From Arenibacter sp040216555 (GTDB taxonomy: Bacteria > Bacteroidota > Bacteroidia > Flavobacteriales > Flavobacteriaceae), in the NCBI GenBank assembly GCA_040216555.1, contig JAVJOW010000014.1:62001-126000 (forward strand): 64,000 bases of DNA. Reading direction: 5' to 3'. A program made the translations under genes and the position numbers. How positions within the stretch are numbered: the first letter of the stretch is position 1; every line of letters starts with the position of its first letter. This document shows positions 1 through 7,259 of this stretch, in pieces. The notes beneath the pieces were generated by a model that saw only the letters and a program-made list of their open reading frames with translations, ran no database searches and was not told the origin of the DNA.

Positions 1-693
1 AAATTCCAAGGTAGAGATACTGGTAGGGGTCTTTTTGTAATACCTGCGCATCATATCATAAGATTCCACACATTTGAGCAAAGTGATCCATTCAAAACTA
101 TGCCCTATTTCGTCCCCATAATTGCCCTTGGCCTTTACGGCATCATTATATTTGGCGTTGATGATTCGGATTACCTGCGTGGCCCTTTCTAGATTTATGC
201 CAAGCATGATAATGGCATATACCTCATCGTGCAATAGGGTACCCCGTATTTTACCTCTTAAAATGGCGGTCATTTCAGTGACATTTACGGTAAAATCATA
301 TAGACCCTTTTTGGTGAAATCCTCTACAGAATAATTGACTACAAAATGATAGAATTTGTTGATGGATTCGTACAATTCCGTAGAAATAAGGTCCCTGGCA
401 CTGTTGGCGTTCTCCCGGGCACTTTTTACATTGTTGATAACAGAATAGGGTATTACCGGGTTTAGGCCAATATTGTATAGAATGTCTTCTTCTTTAAGAA
501 TAATGGAATCGTCCGCTATAGGTTCTCCTACTAGGAACATCATGGAACGCAGTACAAATTGTCTGGATTGGGAGAGCTCGTTAGGAGCGTCCAAAGACGA
601 AAAATAATTTACGTTTAGGTATCTGGCAACATGTTCGGCACGTTCAATATAACGGCCCATCCAAAAAAGGTTATTGGCAACTCTTGCTAACAT
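1..693 (-). CDS. alpha-E domain protein (3' end outside window)
   Basis: The reverse-strand frame opens at the ATG at 691-693 (MLARVANNLFWMGRYIERAE) and runs 231 codons without a stop to the window edge, so the C-terminus is missing. The N-terminal motif LFWMGRYIERAEHVARYL is characteristic of the alpha-E family (DUF403), a helical domain of unknown biochemistry. It lies 9 bp downstream of a circularly permuted ATP-grasp gene on the same strand. This pairing is standard for the family and is often followed by a transglutaminase-like gene, which would lie to the left of this window. By association it may take part in synthesis or modification of a peptide or peptidyl amide, but no substrate is known to me. 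The family call is fairly sure; the function is inferred. Confidence 0.85.
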   Translation of the reverse strand, partial: MLARVANNLFWMGRYIERAEHVARYLNVNYFSSLDAPNELSQSRQFVLRSMMFLVGEPIADDSIILKEEDILYNIGLNPVIPYSVINNVKSARENANSARDLISTELYESINKFYHFVVNYSVEDFTKKGLYDFTVNVTEMTAILRGKIRGTLLHDEVYAIIMLGINLERATQVIRIINAKYNDAVKAKGNYGDEIGHSFEWITLLKCVESYDMMRRYYKKTPTSISTLEF

Positions 694-702
694 AAGATTG
701 TT

Positions 703-2169
703 TTATTTTTTTAATACCCAGGTGTCTTTGGAACCCCCGCCCTGTGAGGAATTTACAATTAGGTTTCCTCTTTTTAACGCTACCCTTGAGAGTCCTCCCT
801 TAAGGACAAATTCCTTTTCATGCCCTAAAAGTGTAAAGGTTCTTAGGTCCACATGTCGTTGTTCAAAGGATTCAGTGTCGTCAATATAGGTGGGATGCAC
901 GGATAAGGACATAATGGGCTGTGCAATATATTTTCTTGGATTTTCCTTAATCTCCTCCTGGACGACCTTTATTTCATCCTTAGTGAGTCGGTTGCCAATG
1001 GAAATGCCATAACCACCTGCTTCGTCCACAGGTTTTATCACTAGTTCATGTATATGTTCCAATACATATTTCAGCTCGTCCGGCCTGCTACAGTGATAGG
1101 TATGGACATTGTTTAGAATTGGGGTCTCGTCCAAATAATATTTAATGATCTGGGGCATGTAGGTGTAAATGGCCTTATCATCAGCAACACCTGTTCCAGG
1201 CGCATTGGCCAAGCAAACGTTACCCTTTCTATAGGCAGCAAAAAGACCAGGTACTCCAAGTGCCGACTCGGGTTTGAACACTAAAGGGTCCATGTACAAG
1301 TCATCTACACGGCGGTAAATTACATCAACTTTTATAGGGCCACGAATAGTCTTCATGTAAACAAAATCGTTCTCAACGAACAGATCCCTGCCTTCTACCA
1401 ATTCTACACCCATAGCCTTAGCTAGATAGGAATGTTCATAAAAGGCAGAATTGTACATCCCGGGGGTAAGTACAACGCAATTTGGAACATCCACTCCTTT
1501 TGGTTTTACACTTTCCAGAATCTCCAATAGGTTTTCCGCGTAATTGGTTACCGAATGGGTTTTGTAGTGGTTGAAAACACCGAAAAGAGCTCTTTTTAAG
1601 GCGGTGCGGTTGCAAATAACGTAGCTCACACCGGAGGGACATCTAATATTGTCTTCAAGCACATAATAGTTTCCGTCGGAGTGTTTAATGATATCTGTAC
1701 CCGATATGTGATTGTAAATGCCACCTGGTGGATCCACACCTATCATTTGATGTAAATAGTTCGCAGAGGATGTTATAAGGTCTAATGGAACGATCCCATC
1801 CTTGATTATTTTTTTATCGTGATAAATGTCCCATAAAAACAGGTTCGAGGCCTTACTGCGCTGAATAGCTCCTTTTTCAATGATTTCCCATTCATCTTCG
1901 TCTATGATTCTAGGAAAAAGATCAAAAGGAAATATCTTTTCTTGGGTCACTTTATTGTCATAGACCTGAAAAGTTATCCCTTGGTTAAAAAAAGAGGCTT
2001 TGGCCTTATTGTTCAACTGCACATAATCCTGTATGGAATGATTCCCGTACAATTCCAATAATTTTTGATAAACATTTTTGGCAACTCCATTGGAATCAAA
2101 GACTTCATCAAAAAGTTGGGCATTTTTGTTGTACGAAGAAAATATAGTTTTGTTTACTTCCGAGTTCAT
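703..2169 (-). CDS. circularly permuted ATP-grasp protein (DUF404/DUF407 type)
   Basis: This 488-residue protein belongs to the circularly permuted ATP-grasp family, which is expected to form amide bonds by way of an acyl-phosphate. Family signatures include GVDPPGGIYNHISGTDII near residue 145, the segment YYVLEDNIRCPSGVSYV and the late nucleotide-site segment KPVDEAGGYGISIG near residue 385. Length is normal for the family. The start at 2169 gives MNSEVNKTIFSSYNK, and no Shine-Dalgarno is visible, as is usual here. The alpha-E gene follows after 9 bp, so the two are almost certainly one transcript. Known members sit with transglutaminase-like or proteasome-like proteins, and the biological substrate is unsettled. 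I am confident about the family and uncertain about the role. Confidence 0.88.
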   Translation of the reverse strand: MNSEVNKTIFSSYNKNAQLFDEVFDSNGVAKNVYQKLLELYGNHSIQDYVQLNNKAKASFFNQGITFQVYDNKVTQEKIFPFDLFPRIIDEDEWEIIEKGAIQRSKASNLFLWDIYHDKKIIKDGIVPLDLITSSANYLHQMIGVDPPGGIYNHISGTDIIKHSDGNYYVLEDNIRCPSGVSYVICNRTALKRALFGVFNHYKTHSVTNYAENLLEILESVKPKGVDVPNCVVLTPGMYNSAFYEHSYLAKAMGVELVEGRDLFVENDFVYMKTIRGPIKVDVIYRRVDDLYMDPLVFKPESALGVPGLFAAYRKGNVCLANAPGTGVADDKAIYTYMPQIIKYYLDETPILNNVHTYHCSRPDELKYVLEHIHELVIKPVDEAGGYGISIGNRLTKDEIKVVQEEIKENPRKYIAQPIMSLSVHPTYIDDTESFEQRHVDLRTFTLLGHEKEFVLKGGLSRVALKRGNLIVNSSQGGGSKDTWVLKK

Positions 2170-2310
2170 ACGCCTATTTTCTTTGAAGATAACTCATTTA
2201 TAGAACTTTCGGGAATTATAACTATAATTTGCCCCTAGAATTATCTATTGTTGAAAAATTAATGGAAAATATTATTGAAAATTATTTATCCGGAGTGAAA
2301 AATTTCCTTC

Positions 2311-2343
2311 TTGGGAATGTTATGGTTGTTTTGCATAAATTTG
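2311..2343 (+). promoter_or_regulatory. Bacteroidota-type promoter of the threonine aldolase gene
   Basis: TTG at 2311-2313, a 22-nt spacer and TAAATTTG at 2336-2343 match the Bacteroidota primary sigma consensus (TTG, then TAnnTTTG). Transcription would begin near 2349, about 45 nt before the ATG at 2395. Confidence 0.6.
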
Positions 2344-2394
2344 GCAACTCGGTTTATTAAAACCGTCTGTTTTTTAATATAATTATTATTCCAT

Positions 2395-3417
2395 ATGCAG
2401 ATAAATCTAATTAGCGATACCGTCACAAAACCTACTCCTGGAATGTTGAATGCGATGATGCAGGCTGAAGTGGGCGATGATGTTTTTAAAAATGATCCAA
2501 CTGTCAACAAGTTGGAAGAAATGATGGCGAAGTTGTTCGGGATGGAAGCTGCCTTGTTTTTTCCAAGTGGTACCATGGCCAATCAGACGGCTATTAAATT
2601 GCACACCCAGCCAGGGGAGCAATTAATATGTGATAAGTATGCCCATGTTTATAATTATGAAGGGGGAGGGGTGAGTTTTAACAGTGGTGTCTCCTGTAGA
2701 TTGGTAGACGGCCATAGAGGAATGATGACTGCAGGTCAAGTAAAGGAAGTAATAAACCCACCAGACTTTTATCATAGCCCATTAACCTCTTTGGTATGTA
2801 TAGAAAATACTACCAATAAGGGCGGAGGGGCCTGTTGGGACCTGGAGGAATTGAAGGCAATAAGAAAGGTTTGTGACGAGCATCATTTAAAATATCATTT
2901 GGATGGAGCCCGACTTTGGAATGCCCTTGTTGCCAAAAATGAATCGGCCTTGGATTACGGAACATTGTTCCATACCATAAGTGTTTGTTTAAGCAAGGGG
3001 TTGGGGTGTCCCATAGGTTCCGTTTTGTTGGGCAACAAAGAACAAATTGATAAAGCGCTAAGGGTGAGGAAGGTGCTTGGTGGGGGGATGCGACAGGTGG
3101 GTTACCTTGCGGCAGCGGGAATTTACGCCTTGGAAAACAACAGGGAAAGATTGGCGGAAGACCATAGGAGAGCCAAGGAAATAAGCGTATTGCTAAACAG
3201 CTTGCCCTACATTAAAAAAGTAGAACCTACGGAAACCAATATTGTAATATTTGAAATAGATGAAAAGCAAATGTCCACTGATGATTTTTTGGACAAACTG
3301 AACAAAAGGAATATTCAAATCATAGGGATGGGCCAAAATAAACTGCGTATCGTTACCCATTTAGATTATACCGAGGCAATGCACGAAGCTTTTTTGGAAA
3401 TTCTTTCAAAATTATAG
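2395..3417 (+). CDS. ltaE: low-specificity L-threonine aldolase, PLP-dependent
   Basis: The 340-residue protein is a fold-type I PLP enzyme of the threonine aldolase family, cleaving L-threonine or L-allo-threonine to glycine and acetaldehyde in the cytosol. The family N-terminus is intact (NLISDTVTKPTPGML, where many members have LRSDTVT). HLDGARLWNA places the PLP-ring Asp at D170, and SVCLSKGLGCPIGS places the Schiff-base lysine at K201. The length matches the family. The start follows a good promoter. Its 3' end overlaps the convergent DUF1508-type gene by 6 bp. It stands alone, so a link to glycine or threonine metabolism is all the context supports. Confidence 0.9.
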   Translation: MQINLISDTVTKPTPGMLNAMMQAEVGDDVFKNDPTVNKLEEMMAKLFGMEAALFFPSGTMANQTAIKLHTQPGEQLICDKYAHVYNYEGGGVSFNSGVSCRLVDGHRGMMTAGQVKEVINPPDFYHSPLTSLVCIENTTNKGGGACWDLEELKAIRKVCDEHHLKYHLDGARLWNALVAKNESALDYGTLFHTISVCLSKGLGCPIGSVLLGNKEQIDKALRVRKVLGGGMRQVGYLAAAGIYALENNRERLAEDHRRAKEISVLLNSLPYIKKVEPTETNIVIFEIDEKQMSTDDFLDKLNKRNIQIIGMGQNKLRIVTHLDYTEAMHEAFLEILSKL

Positions 3418-3735
3418 GCCAATGGCATCGGGTAATAAAGAAATGCTGGTTTTAAGATTCTTTATGCCGTTTTCCATTCCTGCTTCGGAGTTATAGAGCA
3501 TGGAGTTACCTAAAACTTTTCCTTCACTGTTCTTAAGAATAAAAAGAAATTTGCCATTATAGTCGGTCTTGCGTTCAAAAACCGAAGATTGCCCAATTAG
3601 CACCTTAAGATTGGCAATGGTCTTGTCTATCTCCTCCCTATTGCCGAAGGGGACACTGTTCAGAAGTGTCTGTCCACTTTCCGACTGCAGACTAAAGGTA
3701 TATGTGGTATCCGATTCCTTTTTTATTTTTAGCAT
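3412..3735 (-). CDS. YegP/DUF1508 family protein
   Basis: This 107-residue protein consists of two copies of a module of about 50 residues, each with a FILKNSEGKVLGNSMLY-like strand pattern (residues 1-55 and 58-107), as in the YegP/DUF1508 family. The biochemical role of the family is unknown to me. There is no signal peptide or membrane segment, so it should be cytoplasmic. It is convergent with ltaE and overlaps its 3' end by 6 bp. A gene-free stretch of 303 bp lies upstream (3736-4038), and apart from the trpB terminator I see nothing in it. Confidence 0.75.
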   Translation of the reverse strand: MLKIKKESDTTYTFSLQSESGQTLLNSVPFGNREEIDKTIANLKVLIGQSSVFERKTDYNGKFLFILKNSEGKVLGNSMLYNSEAGMENGIKNLKTSISLLPDAIGL

Positions 3736-3977
3736 AGCCTACGGCAACTTTTTTTAAAGTTACACAAAAAAATGTGAATCTTTAAGATTAACAATCTTAA
3801 CTAGATAAATTTCCATTTACTCAAAAATGGCCCTGTATTATGGTTAAAGACCTTTAGTGCAGGCCTCTCTATATACGAGTTTGTACATAGCTGGGCTAGG
3901 AGTGGAATGGTATAGAAAGCTTATATTTTAGGTAGCCATTATAAGATGATTAACAACGGGAAAGCTTGCCATTTAAA

Positions 3978-4020
3978 AAGGCGTCCAAATAGCCTTATAT
4001 TTTAGCTCTTGGGCGCCCCT
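3978..4020 (-). terminator. rho-independent terminator of trpB
   Basis: GGCGTCCAA (3980-3988) pairs with TTGGGCGCC (4009-4017) with one G-U pair. Read on the minus strand the stem is followed by CTTTTTAAAT. It lies about 20 bp downstream of the trpB stop. Confidence 0.65.
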
Positions 4021-4038
4021 TCATGTAGGTTTTAAAAA

Positions 4039-5253
4039 TTATTTTCCATCTTCAGGTAGCCCGTAGGTGTCTACCACATAATCTAAGTCCTTATCCCCTC
4101 TACCACTTAAATTGACCAAAATGGAGGAACGTGGATCTTGTTGTGCCAATTTTATGGCATATGCCACTGCATGGGCACTTTCCAAAGCAGGGATAATACC
4201 TTCCAAGCGACTTAATTCATAAAAAGCATCCACTGTTTCCTGATCCGAAACTACGTCATAGATTACTTTTTTAAGATCCTTTAGCATACTGTGTTCCGGA
4301 CCAACTCCTGGATAATCCAAACCACTGGCAACGGAATGCACTGCGCCCGGTTCTCCTTTATCGTCCTTCAACATATAACATTTAAATCCATGGATGATTC
4401 CTGGGCTGCCCAAGGTCATTGTAGCGGCATGTTCGCCATAATCCATAGAGCGGCCACCGGGTTCTACTCCGTATAAGGTACATTCCGGTTCCGTTAAAAA
4501 GGAGGAGAATATTCCCATGGCATTACTTCCCCCACCCACACAGGCTACTACCTTGTCCGGCAATTCTCCCGTCATTTCAAAAAACTGCTCCTTAGCCTCT
4601 ATACCGACCACACGTTGGAAATCCCGTACCATCATGGGAAAGGGGTGTGGGCCGACCACAGAGCCTATACAATAAATAGTGGTTACAGGATCCTTTAAAT
4701 ATGCCTCAAAAGCAGAATCCACAGCTTCTTTCAAAGTTTTCAAGCCATGGGAAACAGGTACTACCTTTGCACCAAGGATTTTCATCCGCACCACATTGGG
4801 ATGTTCTTTGGCAATATCCACTTCTCCCATATGAATCTCACATTCCAATCCAAAATAGGCGGCTGCAGTTGCCAAGGCAACTCCGTGTTGTCCTGCCCCT
4901 GTTTCAGCAATTAGTTTCTTTTTGCCCAAATGTTTTGCCAAAAGCGCCTCTCCCATACAATGGTTAAGTTTATGTGCCCCGGTATGGTTCAGATCCTCAC
5001 GTTTAAGGTATATTCTTCCTCCATATTTTTCGGAGAGCCTGTTGCAATAATAAACGGGCGTTGGCCTGCCTTGATAGTGTTTGCGAATACTTCGCAGTTC
5101 CGAAATAAAATTATGCGATTTGCTAATGGAATAATAAGCGTCCGTGATTTTTTTCATTTCCTCTTCCAGAAAGGGCGGGATAAAGGATCCGCCATATTCT
5201 TTAAAAAAACCATTTTTGTCCGGATAGGTCTTAAAATAATTGTCCGTTAACAT
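4039..5253 (-). CDS. trpB: tryptophan synthase beta chain, without a neighbouring trpA
   Basis: The 404-residue protein is a fold-type II PLP enzyme matching TrpB along its whole length (indole plus L-serine to L-tryptophan). The PLP lysine is K95 in HTGAHKLNH, where enteric TrpB has HGGAHKTNQ. The catalytic glutamate is E117 in AETGAGQHGVA, the phosphate-binding loop is CVGGGSNAMG, and the C-terminal SGRGDKD is present. Key residues are therefore intact. No trpA, trpC or other trp gene lies nearby; the neighbours are a YegP-like gene and a gene-free stretch, so it is probably a stand-alone paralogue additional to a trp operon elsewhere. I saw no Trp-codon leader peptide upstream. An alternative is a TrpB-like enzyme with another nucleophile. 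Confidence 0.88.
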   Translation of the reverse strand: MLTDNYFKTYPDKNGFFKEYGGSFIPPFLEEEMKKITDAYYSISKSHNFISELRSIRKHYQGRPTPVYYCNRLSEKYGGRIYLKREDLNHTGAHKLNHCMGEALLAKHLGKKKLIAETGAGQHGVALATAAAYFGLECEIHMGEVDIAKEHPNVVRMKILGAKVVPVSHGLKTLKEAVDSAFEAYLKDPVTTIYCIGSVVGPHPFPMMVRDFQRVVGIEAKEQFFEMTGELPDKVVACVGGGSNAMGIFSSFLTEPECTLYGVEPGGRSMDYGEHAATMTLGSPGIIHGFKCYMLKDDKGEPGAVHSVASGLDYPGVGPEHSMLKDLKKVIYDVVSDQETVDAFYELSRLEGIIPALESAHAVAYAIKLAQQDPRSSILVNLSGRGDKDLDYVVDTYGLPEDGK

Positions 5254-5437
5254 ATAGGAGAATTTTGTATTTGTTCATAAAAGTTTTACGGCTAAAATAA
5301 ATGCCTTACAATTATAATGAATTTTAGGCCAATACACCCTTATATGACATTGGGAATATGGATTTTCCTGGGATCAATCCCAAAAGTTGTGTGAGAATTA
5401 GAAAAAGTTATAATTTACTATCTCAAGTTTGTGTTCT

Positions 5438-5468
5438 GTTCATTTTTTGCATCGCCCAAAAAACGAAC
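5438..5468. repeat. REP-like hairpin element
   Basis: GTTCATTTTTTG (5438-5449) faces CAAAAAACGAAC (5457-5468) across the 7-nt loop CATCGCC. Eleven of twelve positions pair, with one A-C mismatch. It lies inside a long gene-free stretch and resembles dispersed flavobacterial intergenic hairpins that I remember but could not check. Confidence 0.45.
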
Positions 5469-5545
5469 CAAAAAACGCTAGGCTGATTTTAAATTTCTTT
5501 AAATCTACGCACTTTCCACGGCCGTACCGCCCAGGCCGCTTTCAC

Positions 5546-5743
5546 TTAGGTGAAATGCTCTTTGCACGGCTTCCATAAACCAATGTGGAAATCACTTGAT
5601 TTAAAACGAAATTGAAAATAGGCCGGTCCTTTGTTCCGTCGACCGTCATGTGAGGATAAATCATTTTCTGTTATTAAATACCTTTGAGCATTGTCCTCAA
5701 AGTCTATGGTTTGTTCGTTCTTCTTCCGTCGTGGAGATGGCAT
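5546..5743 (-). CDS. doubtful short ORF in a gene-free stretch
   Basis: A 65-codon frame starting MPSPRRKKNEQTIDFEDN is the only open frame of any length between trpB and the thioredoxin-like gene on the minus strand. I recognise no family. It lies in repeat-like DNA (5254-6236) that mixes AT-rich sequence with GC-rich blocks such as GGCCGTACCGCCCAGGCCGC and CCTGCCCGACGGCAAGGCGG. It has no promoter or ribosome site that I can see. It is more likely a chance frame across an intergenic repeat than a working gene. The rest of 5254-6236 holds only the hairpin at 5438-5468 and no supported gene. Confidence 0.15.
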   Translation of the reverse strand: MPSPRRKKNEQTIDFEDNAQRYLITENDLSSHDGRRNKGPAYFQFRFKSSDFHIGLWKPCKEHFT

Positions 5744-6236
5744 GGCCGTAAAGAATTATTGAAGCCTTGGAAATAATTTAGGCCATGGCATCGGTCCTTA
5801 AAATCCTAAGATTTTAGGGGCCACCTAGTGAAGAAGGGTCTTTTCTCCTGCCCGACGGCAAGGCGGGTTTGTTTCGTTTTATTCATTGCCTGTCTATTTT
5901 TAAAATAAGGTATTCATGAACCTCCTGCGTCGGTTTCATTGGACAAGCAAAGAAATCGAAGATTCACGAAATCCGATAAAAAAACAATAACAACCAATTG
6001 AGTAAAATGAAAGAATAATTTAGTCGTTGGTTTTACTAGATTGCTCCTGTTAATTAAAACGATTGTTCAAAAAACATGAGTGATCAAATTAATCCTAATT
6101 TTTACATAAACACAACAATTGTCCCTAATCCTTTTCCTGGCAATAGTATGTTGTTGGGCATCGGACAATTAGAAACAATGCCCTATTCAAATTCTGAGTT
6201 GGGTTATTGTAAAAAGGAAACTTCTGGGGATTGGAA

Positions 6237-6695
6237 TTACATTTTACTGTTCCTCCTAAGAAAATCCAAATACTTTTCCACATCCATTTTGGAGCCATAA
6301 CCGGACATTGAGGCCACTTCTTTTTCTTCGGTGTTGACCAAGCTTATCAAAGGAAAAACGCCCTTTTTGTTCCATTGCGATAATAAAGCCTTGTTCTGTT
6401 GCATTTCCTCGGCACTGAGAAGTTCTTTCTTTCTGGGGAGATCCACATACAGGAGCACATAGTCCTTGGCCACTTCCTTAAATTGACTTGTGTCGAAAAG
6501 GTCTTTTTTTAAAGCCTTACAGGGCGAGCACCAATCACTGCCCGTAAAATACAGAAGTATAGTGGAGTTGTTTTTTTTTGCTACTTCTTTGGCATTGGCA
6601 TAATCGGTCAGCCAATTCGTTTCATTGATATTGCCACTATTATTCTGTGCATTTGCAAGGAAGGGAAACAGAAGTAGCAAGAAAAAAATCTTCAT
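6237..6695 (-). CDS. secreted thioredoxin-fold protein (CSPC)
   Basis: This 152-residue protein starts with a signal peptide (MKIFFLLLLFPFLANAQ, cleavage probably after ANA) followed by a thioredoxin-like domain. The active-site pair is C56-S-P-C59 in TGSDWCSPCK, a form typical of the DsbD-gamma and thioredoxin_7 groups (often WC..CK). The segment GVFPLISLVN supplies the conserved cis-proline region. It most likely reduces or reshuffles disulfides, or delivers electrons, in the periplasm. It is followed downstream by the gene-free stretch and preceded by ybaB on the same strand (45 bp). The substrate is unknown. Confidence 0.82.
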   Translation of the reverse strand: MKIFFLLLLFPFLANAQNNSGNINETNWLTDYANAKEVAKKNNSTILLYFTGSDWCSPCKALKKDLFDTSQFKEVAKDYVLLYVDLPRKKELLSAEEMQQNKALLSQWNKKGVFPLISLVNTEEKEVASMSGYGSKMDVEKYLDFLRRNSKM

Positions 6696-6740
6696 TATTA
6701 CAAGTTTTTATTTAAAAGGCTCTGTTAAACTTACTGAAAT

Positions 6741-7067
6741 TTATTTTAAAAACGAATCCATTCCAGGAATGTTGGGCATTCCTTCCTTGGCAACTGCGGC
6801 CAATTCGTTCTCATTTATGGTTGTGGCCTTTTCTATAGCCCTGTTTAGGGTTAGGATCAAATAATCTTCCAGCTGATCCTTATCTTTCAAAAGACTATCA
6901 TCTATAGTAATGGATTTAATGGTTCTATTGGCCGTTATACTCACCTTGAGCAATTGATCCGGAGATTGCTCATCAAGTAGTACAGTATTCATTCTTTCTT
7001 TGGTAGCTTTTACTTTTTCTTGGGTTTCCTTCAATTTACCCAACATGCCCATCATATCTCCAAACAT
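6741..7067 (-). CDS. YbaB/EbfC family nucleoid-associated protein
   Basis: The 108-residue protein begins MFGDMMGMLGKLKETQEK, the N-terminal helix typical of YbaB/EbfC. It continues with the beta-sheet core containing VSITANRTIKSITIDDSL and the C-terminal helix with LTLNRAIEKA. Family members form dimers shaped like tweezers that bind DNA without strong sequence preference. In many bacteria the gene follows dnaX and precedes recR, but neither is near here. A TAATTTTG -7 element lies on the minus strand at 7096-7103, about 30 nt before the ATG. Confidence 0.85.
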   Translation of the reverse strand: MFGDMMGMLGKLKETQEKVKATKERMNTVLLDEQSPDQLLKVSITANRTIKSITIDDSLLKDKDQLEDYLILTLNRAIEKATTINENELAAVAKEGMPNIPGMDSFLK

Positions 7068-7095
7068 AAATTATAGATTTATAAAATTCTTTTGT

Positions 7096-7103
7096 CAAAA
7101 TTA
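7096..7103 (-). promoter_or_regulatory. -7 element (TAATTTTG) of ybaB
   Basis: TAATTTTG on the minus strand matches TAnnTTTG and sits about 30 nt upstream of the ybaB ATG. No clear -33 TTG was found. Confidence 0.4.
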
Positions 7104-7224
7104 ATAAAATGAACGGGATTTATTGAAATTTAAGATGACAGTTATTCGATTGGATACCTTGACGGGCAGATATTATAATAAAAGATAAACCACATATTTA
7201 AACAGGTCGATTGCATTTAAATAT

Positions 7225-7232
7225 TATTTTTG
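7225..7232 (+). promoter_or_regulatory. -7 element (TATTTTTG) of the oligopeptidase gene; decides its start
   Basis: TATTTTTG matches TAnnTTTG. A possible TTG codon at 7230 falls inside this element and would precede the transcription start (about 7238), which supports the ATG at 7260 as the true start. Confidence 0.5.
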
Positions 7233-7259
7233 CGGTTTCTTATAAAATATACCACACTC

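Noticed and set aside
6076..6300. A 74-codon plus-strand ORF starting MSDQINPNFYINTT
   Set aside because: It runs into the 3' end of the thioredoxin-like gene on the other strand, has no recognisable family, and no promoter or ribosome site supports it.
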